Positions 1 to 5,374 of a DNA stretch of 5,374 bases are shown here, piece by piece. The notes under the pieces are model-generated. The model was not told the origin of the DNA, searched no databases, and saw only the letters and a program-made list of their open reading frames with translations. Both the position numbers and the translations under genes were made by a program. The DNA lies in contig DAOUQS010000148.1 of the NCBI GenBank assembly GCA_030625465.1, forward strand, positions 1 through 5,374, given 5' to 3'. This DNA is from Amylibacter sp. (GTDB lineage Bacteria; Pseudomonadota; Alphaproteobacteria; Rhodobacterales; Rhodobacteraceae). Every line of letters starts with the position of its first letter. Within the stretch, counting starts at the first letter, position 1.

Positions 1-448
1 CGGCATGGCAGTGGCACAAGCGCAGCAATCCGTGTCGGAACTGACACGGCGTTTACGGGCCAAGGGCAAGAATGTACGCTTCGGTATTCATCCCGTCGCG
101 GGGCGTTTGCCGGGCCACATGAATGTGCTGCTGGCCGAGGCCAAAGTCCCTTATGACATCGTGCTGGAAATGGATGAGATTAACGACGATTTCCCTGAAA
201 CTGACGTGGTGATGATTATCGGGTCAAACGACATCGTAAACCCCGCCGCACAAGAAGACCCCAACAGCCCTATCGCGGGCATGCCGGTTCTGGAAGTGTG
301 GAAAGCTAAAACCGTAATCGTGTCGAAACGCGGTCAGGGCACGGGTTATTCAGGCATTGAAAACCCGCTGTTCTTTAAAGAAAACACGCGGATGCTTTAT
401 GGTGATGCCAAGGCATCACTGGACTTGCTGTTGGGTTTTATCAGTTAA
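1..448 (+). CDS. pntB: NAD(P) transhydrogenase subunit beta, C-terminal part (5' end outside window)
   Basis: Membrane-bound proton-translocating transhydrogenase couples hydride transfer from NADH to NADP+ with proton entry and so supplies NADPH. Only the last ~148 codons are present; reading begins at base 2 with a Gly codon, and the ATG at base 5 is internal, not a start. What is visible is the NADP(H)-binding domain III: the tail of its glycine-rich nucleotide loop (G-M-A-V-A-Q-A), then [30 protein letters not shown], a [10 protein letters not shown] loop and an [13 protein letters not shown] stretch, all nearly identical to E. coli PntB as I recall it. The Lys-Arg pair at residues 108-109 (counted from the base-5 Met) matches the pair that contacts the 2'-phosphate of NADP. 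The C terminus is the usual length and ends in TAA. pntA and the rest of pntB should lie to the left. The gene converges on the transporter operon and is separated from it by a shared hairpin, so no operon link is implied. Confidence 0.97.
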   Translation, partial: GMAVAQAQQSVSELTRRLRAKGKNVRFGIHPVAGRLPGHMNVLLAEAKVPYDIVLEMDEINDDFPETDVVMIIGSNDIVNPAAQEDPNSPIAGMPVLEVWKAKTVIVSKRGQGTGYSGIENPLFFKENTRMLYGDAKASLDLLLGFIS

Positions 449-453
449 TACTT

Positions 454-477
454 AAAGGGGCCTTTTGGCCCCTTTTA
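454..477 (+). terminator. Intrinsic terminator between convergent genes, probably bidirectional
   Basis: A perfect 9-bp inverted repeat, AAAGGGGCC (454-462) and GGCCCCTTT (467-475), surrounds a TTTT loop. On the + strand it is followed by T and AATT, so pntB transcripts get a GC-rich hairpin with a short U-run 5 bases after the stop. On the - strand the same hairpin ends in UUU then AAGUA, a weaker tail. The TAA stop of the - strand permease (475-477) touches the base of the stem, so the two genes share the element. Confidence 0.88.
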
Positions 478-1275
478 ATTCTTCGCGATATGCCTGTTCA
501 ACCGTTTGTTTACATATCCAAACAACCCGATGATCAACAGCGTGAAGCTGATGAAATACAGTGCGATGATCGGGTAAGGCACGAAGGGGTTGAAGGTTTT
601 GTCGGCGAAATAGCTGGCGTAGTATAGTGCATCACCTTCTTGGCGCCATGCGGGGAAGCTGGAAAAGAATACCAGTGCCGTGGCGTGGAACAGGAAAATA
701 GCCTCATTCGTGTAGCTGGGCCATGCAAGGCGCAGCATGGTGGGGAAGGATATCCGCCAGAAAACCTGACGTTTGGACATGCCGATGGCATATGCCGCTT
801 CGATGTCGCCCTTGGGGATGGATTGCAGTGCGCCGTAGAAAATATTGGCGGTGTAGCCTGCGGTATTCAGGAACAAGGTGATCAGCGCGCCCAGCCATGC
901 TTTGGTCAGCCATCTGGTTTCCACTGTGATCTCGATAAAGCCCAGATTAATGTCCCAGCCCATTTTCGGGATCAGCACGAAAACCTCGTAGATCAGGAAA
1001 AACTGGATAAACAGCGGAGAGCCGCGAATGATGAAAATAAAGGTGCGTGCGGGAACGCGGAAAAACGGGTTATCGCTGCTGCGTCCCAAGGCAAGGGACA
1101 CGGCGAAGAAAAAGCCAAGTGACAGGGCAAGGACTGCAAAGTAGATGTTCCAGATCATGCCGGATCCGATCAGGACGATTTGATCACAAAGCGTAAAATC
1201 GGTCTTGGGCAACAGCCGCTCGCCAATACCGATCGAGCGCAGGGCGTAGTTGGTGAAGGTTTCATAACAACTCAT
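475..1275 (-). CDS. Polar amino-acid ABC transporter permease, HisM type
   Basis: Inner-membrane permease, the second of the two channel subunits of a His/Arg/Orn/opine-class importer; it should pair with the HisQ-like subunit encoded just before it. At 266 aa it is about 28 aa longer than E. coli HisM, mainly through an N-terminal extension. About five hydrophobic segments are visible, near residues 34-62, 78-103, 125-150, 193-208 and 233-255. The RGSPL motif is at 84-88. The EAA loop that contacts the ATPase is at 159-178 (EAAYAIGM, then RISFP). The tract from about 185 to 201 (WPSYTNEAIFLFHATAL) resembles HisM rather than HisQ. The ATG overlaps the TGA of the upstream permease by 4 bp (ATGA), which fixes the start and suggests translational coupling. 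It is the last gene of the operon. The family is clear; the substrate is not, so no symbol is assigned. Confidence 0.94.
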   Translation of the reverse strand: MSCYETFTNYALRSIGIGERLLPKTDFTLCDQIVLIGSGMIWNIYFAVLALSLGFFFAVSLALGRSSDNPFFRVPARTFIFIIRGSPLFIQFFLIYEVFVLIPKMGWDINLGFIEITVETRWLTKAWLGALITLFLNTAGYTANIFYGALQSIPKGDIEAAYAIGMSKRQVFWRISFPTMLRLAWPSYTNEAIFLFHATALVFFSSFPAWRQEGDALYYASYFADKTFNPFVPYPIIALYFISFTLLIIGLFGYVNKRLNRHIAKN

Positions 1276-2135
1276 GCCATGCCCGCCGCTGTGTTCTGGC
1301 CGCGTGACAGCTTGTGCATCAAACGGTCAAAGACTTTTTCGCTGACCCAGGTCAGGAACAGGTAGAAGACCAGAAGAAATAGAAAGTACCCCAGTCGCCA
1401 GTCGCCGTGCGGGTAGGCAAAACGGTGGGTTTTCGAGCCACCCAGTTCGCGGGCCCAATAAACAATATCCTCAACCCCGAGCAGGAACAACAAAGGGGAG
1501 GCTTTGATCAGGATCATCCACAGATTGGACAGGCCGGGCAGGGCGTAGACCCACATTTGCGGCAGGTGGATGCGGCGGAAAATCTGCTTGGGTGACATAC
1601 CGAACGCCGCCCCGGTTTCCAACTGTCCTTTGGGAACCGCATTTAGCGCCCCGTGGATTGTATTGGCGGCAAAAGCCCCGAACACGATGGCAAAAGCAAT
1701 GGTTGCCAGTATGAATCCGTAGGTTTCATGCACCCATTGCGGTGAGCTGCTGAGCGGCATTTTAGCTGCCGTACAGACCACGAAATCATTGCCTTGCCGG
1801 ATTGGTTCTGACCAGTCGGAGCATTTTATTTTATGGCGAATAACCTCGATCCCCTGATCCATCGCTATGGGGACAAACAGGAAAAAGATAATATCGGGTA
1901 CGCCGCGCACCATGGAGGTATAAATTGTGCCGAACCAGCGCAAGGGGGCGAACGAAGCGCGCTGTGCAAGGGCGCCGGTAAAGCCGAACAGCAATATAAA
2001 CGGAACAGTCAGGGCCAACAGGCCAAGCACGACGATAAAGCTGAAATAAAAGCTTATGTGCTTGCCATTGGTCAAGTAGCAGGACCACCACTGGAAGCCT
2101 TCGATTAGCTTGGGATCAGTACAATATTCAAACAT
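1272..2135 (-). CDS. Polar amino-acid ABC transporter permease, HisQ type, with an extended loop
   Basis: First channel subunit of the importer. RGVPDI at residues 77-82, the EAA loop at 173-192 (ETGAAFGMSPKQIFRRIHLP) and a following ALPGLSN tract match the HisQ family. Hydrophobic segments lie near 28-55, 68-92, 140-162, 198-222 and 248-266. At 287 aa it is about 60 aa longer than E. coli HisQ as I recall it: there is an N-terminal extension, a hydrophilic stretch around 98-139 (roughly 25 residues more than HisQ between RGVPD and the third membrane segment) carrying Cys105 and Cys121, and a longer tail. The start is constrained because an in-frame TAA directly precedes the ATG and no GTG or TTG precedes residue 15. 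I see no good Shine-Dalgarno sequence; the bases before the ATG come from the U-run side of the upstream hairpin. It overlaps the next permease gene by 4 bp. Confidence 0.93.
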   Translation of the reverse strand: MFEYCTDPKLIEGFQWWSCYLTNGKHISFYFSFIVVLGLLALTVPFILLFGFTGALAQRASFAPLRWFGTIYTSMVRGVPDIIFFLFVPIAMDQGIEVIRHKIKCSDWSEPIRQGNDFVVCTAAKMPLSSSPQWVHETYGFILATIAFAIVFGAFAANTIHGALNAVPKGQLETGAAFGMSPKQIFRRIHLPQMWVYALPGLSNLWMILIKASPLLFLLGVEDIVYWARELGGSKTHRFAYPHGDWRLGYFLFLLVFYLFLTWVSEKVFDRLMHKLSRGQNTAAGMA

Positions 2136-2150
2136 TTATATGCCGACTTG

Positions 2151-2179
2151 AAAAAAGGGCCGCGCATTTTGCGCAGCCC
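2151..2179 (-). terminator. Intrinsic terminator / attenuator between binding-protein and permease genes
   Basis: In the - strand transcript, GGGCUGCGC (2179-2171) pairs with GCGCGGCCC (2165-2157) around a 5-base AAAAU loop: nine pairs, one of them a U-G wobble. An unbroken run of six U follows (2156-2151). The hairpin begins 11 bases after the binding-protein stop, and the U-run ends 15 bases before the permease ATG. It has all the parts of a strong rho-independent terminator yet sits inside the operon, so partial readthrough would give more binding protein than permease. It could also protect the 3' end of a shorter ATPase/binding-protein mRNA. Confidence 0.85.
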
Positions 2180-2190
2180 CGGATTTTAAA

Positions 2191-2925
2191 TCAATAACCG
2201 GCTTTGCGGCCGTCAAACCACTTGGCGATCATTGTGTTCAGACTACCGTCCGCTTTCATCGATGCAATTGCGGCTTCAAACTTGTCGCGCAATTCCTTGT
2301 CGCTTTCGCGCACGCCCATGCCGACACCGCCACCGATGGCAACGTCGTCACCCACGAATGCCAATGTGCCACCTGATGCGTCAACGACGTCTTTCAGGGC
2401 TGCGTGGTCGGCCAGAACACTGTCTGCCTCACCGTTGCGTACTGCGGCAATGGTGTCTTCCATTGTGGCAAACTCAACAACTGTTGCATCTGATGCCGCG
2501 ATAAAAGCGGCCTGGATTGTTGCGGTTTGGGCGGCAACAACGCCGGTGGTTGCAGAGGCATCCGCACTGGAAAGCGCAACATATGAAGACGGATCAGCGG
2601 GGAAATATTCCGATGTAAAATCAATCACTTCATCGCGTTCCGCTGTGATGGACATGCCGGCCATGATGGTGTCGTAGTTGCCGGACACAAGGTTTGGAAT
2701 AATGCTGTCCCAGTCGTTTGTGACCCATGTGCATTCCAGATTGGCGCGCTTGCACAGCTCGTCGCCCAGTTCGCGTTCGTAGCCATCCACCTCACCGTTG
2801 TCGTTGATGAAGTTGTAAGGGGCGTATGCACCTTCTGTACCCATACGCACAACCTCACCTGCCATTGCAGATGTTGCGGTAATGGCGACGATTGCGGCAC
2901 CTGCCAGTAGTTTTGTTAAAGTCAT
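2191..2925 (-). CDS. Periplasmic polar amino-acid-binding protein (HisJ/LAO/opine class)
   Basis: Extracellular solute-binding protein, family 3, that captures ligand in the periplasm for the adjacent permeases. Residues 1-22 are a Sec signal peptide: Lys5, a hydrophobic core, and a cleavage site after A-M-A at 20-22. The mature part, about 222 aa, is slightly shorter than HisJ. By manual alignment with HisJ/LAO from memory, the ligand-clamp residues are kept: Glu31 for Asp11, Tyr34 for Tyr14, Ser92 for Ser72, Arg97 (ITAER) for the carboxylate-binding Arg77, and Asp173 (LADHAAL) for the amino-binding Asp161. Trp72 (NDWDSIIP) occupies the side-chain stacking position. Cys58 and Cys65 match the HisJ disulfide pair. 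An alpha-amino-acid-like ligand is therefore likely, and an acidic residue at position 31 would suit a basic side chain, but His, Arg, Orn, opines and related compounds cannot be told apart here. AAAGGGAG lies 7 bases before the ATG. The gene follows the ATPase after 32 bp. Confidence 0.94.
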   Translation of the reverse strand: MTLTKLLAGAAIVAITATSAMAGEVVRMGTEGAYAPYNFINDNGEVDGYERELGDELCKRANLECTWVTNDWDSIIPNLVSGNYDTIMAGMSITAERDEVIDFTSEYFPADPSSYVALSSADASATTGVVAAQTATIQAAFIAASDATVVEFATMEDTIAAVRNGEADSVLADHAALKDVVDASGGTLAFVGDDVAIGGGVGMGVRESDKELRDKFEAAIASMKADGSLNTMIAKWFDGRKAGY

Positions 2926-2957
2926 CTAAGTTCTCCCTTTCGTGACTTGGGTTTCAA

Positions 2958-3731
2958 TTATAACGAACTTGCCAGAAAGGCCCGGCAGCGTTCGGATTTC
3001 GGGTTTTCGAACACCTGTTTGGGCGTTCCCATTTCTTCCACCAGTCCCTGGTGAAGAAACATTACAGTGTCGCTAACCTCGCGGGCGAAGCCCATTTCAT
3101 GGGTTACGACAATCATTGTGCGGCCTTCATCGGCCAATGCGCGCATGACTTTCAGCACTTCGCCGACCAGTTCCGGGTCAAGCGCGGATGTGGGTTCATC
3201 GAACAACAAAACCTTGGGCTCCATTGCCAGCGCGCGCGCAATGGCGACACGCTGTTGCTGGCCGCCAGATAGCTGGCTTGGATAGCTGTCCGCCTTTTCC
3301 GCAATGCCGACTTTTTCCAGATATTTCAGGGCCGAGGCCTTGGCCGCTTCAGGGTCTTTTTTAAGAACCTGCACCGGCCCTTCCATAACATTTTGCAACA
3401 CGGTCATATGTGACCACAGGTTGAAACTTTGAAAGACCATTCCCAATTGGCTGCGCATCCGCTGGATTTGCTTTGGGTCGGCGCCCATTGAACGCCCCTT
3501 GCTGTCTTTACGGATAACAACCTCTTCGCCATCCAGAACAACGCGGCCCTGATCCGGGGTTTCCAGAAAATTGATACAGCGTAAAAATGTACTTTTGCCG
3601 GAGCCCGAGCTGCCGATAATGGATATTACATCACCCTTTTTCGCAGATACCGACATGCCCTTTAGAACTTCTAGAGTTCCAAAGCTTTTGTGTATGTCCT
3701 CTGCCACAAGCATTGTATTCTGGTCCGGCAT
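2958..3731 (-). CDS. Polar amino-acid ABC transporter ATP-binding protein (HisP/GlnQ type)
   Basis: Cytoplasmic ATPase that powers the importer; it would act as a dimer on the EAA loops of the two permeases. All nucleotide-binding motifs are intact: Walker [10 protein letters not shown] at 40-48, the Q-loop Gln at 101 (VFQSFNLW), the ABC signature LSGGQ at 154-158, Walker B VLLFDE at 174-179 followed by the D-loop SALD, and the switch His at 211 (VTHEM). At 257 aa it is the normal length for HisP. The ATG at 3731 is preferred over Met7 because GGGGGA lies 4 bases upstream of it. This is the promoter-proximal gene of the operon. The ATPase, binding protein, Q, M order differs from the E. coli his transporter (J-Q-M-P) and, as I recall, matches nocP-T-Q-M of Agrobacterium nopaline uptake. 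The gene diverges from the monooxygenase gene across a ~300-bp regulatory region. Confidence 0.96.
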   Translation of the reverse strand: MPDQNTMLVAEDIHKSFGTLEVLKGMSVSAKKGDVISIIGSSGSGKSTFLRCINFLETPDQGRVVLDGEEVVIRKDSKGRSMGADPKQIQRMRSQLGMVFQSFNLWSHMTVLQNVMEGPVQVLKKDPEAAKASALKYLEKVGIAEKADSYPSQLSGGQQQRVAIARALAMEPKVLLFDEPTSALDPELVGEVLKVMRALADEGRTMIVVTHEMGFAREVSDTVMFLHQGLVEEMGTPKQVFENPKSERCRAFLASSL

Positions 3732-4001
3732 TGATCCCCCAAGAATGGCGCGTATTGAAACTAAACAGTAATTTCAAAGACTGGCAAGCCGTTGTTTGGT
3801 ATTTAAACCGTTAACGGCGGGTAAAGTCGCCGGATATTAAACCAGTAAACTAATTTAGTAATTTGCGAAGTGTCATGCGATCCGCAGTGCTGTCTTGACA
3901 GAATCGTCTTTTAAGCAGCAGATGCAACTGCTCAAGTGGACACGCAGTGAGCGTAAAAGGTGTGTGTCGTTCTTTTTGTTTAACACGAGGAGGGCGATAA
4001 T
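3732..4001. promoter_or_regulatory. Divergent intergenic control region between transporter operon and monooxygenase operon
   Basis: No convincing gene lies between the ATPase start and the leader ORF. The region is clearly more AT-rich than its flanks and must hold promoters for both directions. Short symmetric sequences visible by eye: TTGAAA-N11-TTTCAA (3755-3777), CCGTTAACGG (3808-3817), ACTAA-T-TTAGT (3849-3859), TGCG-ATC-CGCA (3876-3886) and CTGTC-TT-GACAG (3890-3901). AGTAATTT occurs twice in direct orientation (3768-3775 and 3857-3864). I could not find a well-matched -35/-10 pair in either direction. On the - strand, TTGAAA (3777-3772) is followed only by weak -10 candidates; on the + strand, TTGACA at 3895 lacks a good -10. 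No regulator gene is present in the window. The region being a promoter area is secure; the individual sites are guesses. Confidence 0.6.
3890..3901. promoter_or_regulatory. Short dyad overlapping a consensus -35 hexamer; possible operator
   Basis: CTGTC-TT-GACAG is a perfect 5-bp-arm inverted repeat. It contains TTGACA (3895-3900), the exact sigma-70-type -35 consensus, oriented toward the monooxygenase gene. Binding of a dimeric regulator here would block a promoter. The weakness is the -10: at 17-bp spacing the sequence is GCAGAT, a poor match. The dyad could also be chance in an AT-rich region. Confidence 0.3.
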
Positions 4002-4037
4002 ATGCGCCAGCTATCTAAAATACGTGGGGGGATCTGA
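4002..4037 (+). CDS. Possible 11-codon leader ORF upstream of the monooxygenase gene
   Basis: An ATG is preceded at 8 bases by a full consensus Shine-Dalgarno AGGAGG (3988-3993, within GAGGAGGG), the best ribosome-binding site in the window. It opens a frame reading MRQLSKIRGGI and then TGA at 4035-4037. The stop is a single base away from the ATG of the monooxygenase gene (4039), and the last codons overlap that gene's own GGGGGGA. This arrangement would couple translation of the two frames. The peptide has no run of one amino acid that would mark classic ribosome-mediated attenuation, and it matches nothing I recognise. It could be a real leader peptide, a ribosome standby or loading site, or coincidence. 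The frame differs from that of the monooxygenase. Confidence 0.4.
   Translation: MRQLSKIRGGI
4026..4032 (+). promoter_or_regulatory. Ribosome-binding site that sets the monooxygenase start
   Basis: GGGGGGA lies 6 bases upstream of the ATG at 4039 and supports that start. The open frame continues 48 codons further upstream to a TTG at 3895, but that extension is unlike luciferase-family N termini, whose first strand matches MDFSLFVHM exactly at this ATG. Confidence 0.7.
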
Positions 4038-4038
4038 T

Positions 4039-5082
4039 ATGGATTTCTCTCTTTTTGTCCACATGGAACGCTTGTCTGTTAAGGACAGCTATTCTGAATT
4101 ACATGACCAGTTTATTGAATTGGCACAGATGGCGGATGCCGGCGGTATGCGCACGGTCTGGACCGGTGAACACCATGCGATGGATTTCACCATTTCGCCA
4201 AATCCGTTTTTGCTGCTGACGGAATTGTCACAAAAAACCGAACAGATCCGTTTGGGCACCGGCACCGTCGTGGCCCCGTTCTGGCATCCTCTACGGCTTG
4301 CGGGCGAGGCGGCGATGACCGACCTGATTACCAAGGGACGGCTGGAACTTGGCATCGCGCGCGGGGCGTACAGTTTCGAATATGAACGCCTTGGGGGTGG
4401 TATGGATGCATGGACCGCCGGTGAACATCTGCGCGAAATGGTGCCTGCGTTAAAAGCCCTTTGGGCCGGTGACTATGCAATGGAAGGTAAGTATTACACA
4501 TTCCCAAGCTCCACAGCCGTGCCAAAACCGGTGCAGGCAGGTGGCCCACCGGTCTGGGTTGCTGCGCGTGACCCGAACTCGTTTGATTTTGCAATGAAAA
4601 ACGACTGCCATATTCAGGTGACACCGCTTTGGCATGGTGATGAAGAGGTTGTGGATTTGATGACGAAGTTCAAAGAAGCAAAGGCTTTGAACTCCGGAAA
4701 GTCCCCGAAAATTATGCTGTTGAACCATACGGCAGTGGGTGAAAATGAAGCTGATATTGTGCAAGATGCAAACGATATGTCACGGTTTTACTGCACCTTT
4801 GGCGCATGGTTTCGCAACGAGCGGCCCATCGCTAATGGGCGGATGAAAGAGCTAAGCAATGAAGAAATGGCCAAGGTTGACATGTTCAGTCCAGAAAATA
4901 TGCGCAAAAATAATGTGGTTGGCACCCCCGATCAGGTGACGCAGCGGATCAAAAGCTATAAAGCTATGGGGTATGATGAATATAGTTACTGGATAGATAG
5001 CTGTGCAAGCTTCAAGGACAAAAAACGCAGTCTGCGCTTGTTCATTGATGAGGTGATGCCGAATTTCAAAGGGGATGCATGA
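4039..5082 (+). CDS. Luciferase-like (LLM class) flavin-dependent monooxygenase
   Basis: Predicted cytoplasmic TIM-barrel enzyme of the bacterial luciferase family (347 aa, normal length). Such enzymes use reduced FMN, usually from a separate flavin reductase, plus O2 to oxygenate a substrate. The N-terminal beta strand MDFSLFVHM, WTGEHHAMDF at 41-50, a GTGTVVAPFWHP tract at 73-84, the LITKGRLELGIARG tract at 96-109 and a C-terminal VGTPDQV at 294-300 are family hallmarks. His45 aligns with the catalytic His44 of LuxA, and Ala107 stands where LuxA has the reactive but non-essential Cys106. The substrate cannot be read from sequence: alkanals, sulfonates, heterocycles and N-containing compounds are all known in the family. 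It is not a close match to RutA, SsuD or NtaA as I remember them. It overlaps the downstream hydrolase by 4 bp (ATGA), so the two probably act in one pathway, and it diverges from an amino-acid-type importer that may supply the substrate. Confidence 0.92.
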   Translation: MDFSLFVHMERLSVKDSYSELHDQFIELAQMADAGGMRTVWTGEHHAMDFTISPNPFLLLTELSQKTEQIRLGTGTVVAPFWHPLRLAGEAAMTDLITKGRLELGIARGAYSFEYERLGGGMDAWTAGEHLREMVPALKALWAGDYAMEGKYYTFPSSTAVPKPVQAGGPPVWVAARDPNSFDFAMKNDCHIQVTPLWHGDEEVVDLMTKFKEAKALNSGKSPKIMLLNHTAVGENEADIVQDANDMSRFYCTFGAWFRNERPIANGRMKELSNEEMAKVDMFSPENMRKNNVVGTPDQVTQRIKSYKAMGYDEYSYWIDSCASFKDKKRSLRLFIDEVMPNFKGDA

Positions 5083-5374
5083 AAAACTTGATTTTGCTGC
5101 ACGGCGTTGGGCTGGATCGGCAGATTTGGCAACCTTTGTGTGATGCTTTACCCGAAGTGACCACGCACGCTTATGATTTGCGTGGTCATGGGGAAGGCCC
5201 TGATTGGGCCAGGGACGCAAGTCTGGACGGTTTCGTTTCCGACCTTTGGGACTACGCGGATCAGCAGGATCTGGAAAGCTTTGCCCTTTGCGGATTTTCG
5301 CTGGGGGCAATGATTGCGCAATGGGCCGCCCTTTCCAAGCCTGCGCGCATATCGCATCTGGTGCTGCTGAACGG
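5079..5374 (+). CDS. Alpha/beta-fold hydrolase, N-terminal part (3' end outside window)
   Basis: The ATG lies inside the ATGA that ends the monooxygenase gene, and the frame stays open for 98 codons to the window edge. The protein begins directly with the first core strand, NLILLHGVGLDRQIW; HGVG at 8-11 is the oxyanion-hole motif. YDLRGHGEG follows at 32-40, and the nucleophile elbow is G72-F-S-L-G76, with Ser74 as the predicted catalytic serine. The acid and histidine of the triad lie beyond the edge. There is no signal peptide, so it is cytoplasmic. The family covers ester, lactone, enol-lactone, carbamate and C-C bond hydrolases as well as haloperoxidase-like proteins; this start most resembles the small 3-oxoadipate enol-lactonase/RutD type, but that is only an impression. 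Coupling to the monooxygenase suggests that it cleaves or detoxifies the oxidised product. Confidence 0.9.
   Translation, partial: MKNLILLHGVGLDRQIWQPLCDALPEVTTHAYDLRGHGEGPDWARDASLDGFVSDLWDYADQQDLESFALCGFSLGAMIAQWAALSKPARISHLVLLN

Noticed and set aside
640..1122. 160-codon + strand open frame
   Set aside because: It is antisense to the HisM-like permease, has no recognisable domain and no supporting ribosome-binding site; the - strand frame carries the RGSPL and EAA motifs.
2204..2677. 157-codon + strand open frame opposite the binding-protein gene
   Set aside because: Low-complexity Ala/Ser/Thr-rich composition is the expected mirror of an alanine-rich gene. The - strand protein has a signal peptide and full family motifs.
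3911..3935. Possible hairpin AGCAG...CTGCT upstream of the leader ORF
   Set aside because: Only 5 contiguous pairs with a 9-base loop and no U-run; too weak to call a regulatory RNA structure.
3996..4001. GATAAT as a -10 promoter element for the monooxygenase
   Set aside because: The hexamer is good, but the sequence 15-18 bp upstream is T-rich without a -35 match, and use of this site would start the transcript past the AGGAGG. Kept only as an alternative to the leader-ORF idea.
3895..4038. 48-codon N-terminal extension of the monooxygenase from a TTG start
   Set aside because: The added residues do not resemble any luciferase-family N terminus. The ATG at 4039 has GGGGGGA 6 bases upstream, and the conserved first beta strand begins there. 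The TTG itself lies inside a -35-like hexamer with no Shine-Dalgarno.
4852..5310. 152-codon - strand open frame crossing the monooxygenase/hydrolase junction
   Set aside because: It runs antisense across two well-supported genes that overlap by ATGA, and its product is rich in Pro, Arg and Lys with no domain.
1..5374. Mobile elements, CRISPR repeats, tRNA or rRNA genes
   Set aside because: No transposase, terminal inverted repeats, regularly spaced repeats or tRNA-like cloverleaf was seen on either strand; apart from the control region and two short gaps the window is filled by ordinary metabolic and transport genes.

Overview
This window most resembles a chromosomal segment of an alphaproteobacterium, probably a Rhodobacterales/Roseobacter-type organism of moderate GC. 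That placement rests on protein character, gene types and base composition judged by eye, not on any search. All genes are tightly packed and look intact, apart from the two that run off the window edges.

Layout: (1) Positions 1-448 (+) hold the C-terminal NADP-binding end of the proton-translocating NAD(P) transhydrogenase beta subunit, PntB. It converges with the next operon on a shared hairpin terminator at 454-477. (2) Positions 475-3731 (-) hold a complete four-gene polar amino-acid ABC importer of the His/Lys-Arg-Orn/opine class. In transcription order it is ATPase, periplasmic binding protein, HisQ-like permease, HisM-like permease. A strong intrinsic-terminator-like hairpin lies between the binding-protein gene and the permeases. 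The two permease genes overlap by 4 bp. (3) Positions 3732-4038 form a divergent regulatory region of about 300 bp. It is AT-rich, has several short dyads, and holds a possible 11-codon leader ORF with a consensus Shine-Dalgarno sequence. (4) Positions 4039-5082 (+) encode a luciferase-like (LLM) flavin-dependent monooxygenase. Its stop overlaps by 4 bp the start of (5) an alpha/beta hydrolase that runs off the right edge at 5374.

How the genes may work together: a high-affinity importer faces a translationally coupled monooxygenase-hydrolase pair across a common control region. A reasonable inference is that the importer brings in a nitrogen-containing, amino-acid-like compound, the flavin monooxygenase oxidises it (probably with a flavin reductase encoded elsewhere) and the hydrolase cleaves the product. 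The logic is similar to RutA/RutD in pyrimidine breakdown, but I do not see evidence that these are Rut proteins. The substrate is not determinable from sequence alone. The most interesting points are the unassigned monooxygenase/hydrolase pair with its divergent transporter, the leader ORF, and the internal terminator of the transporter operon.
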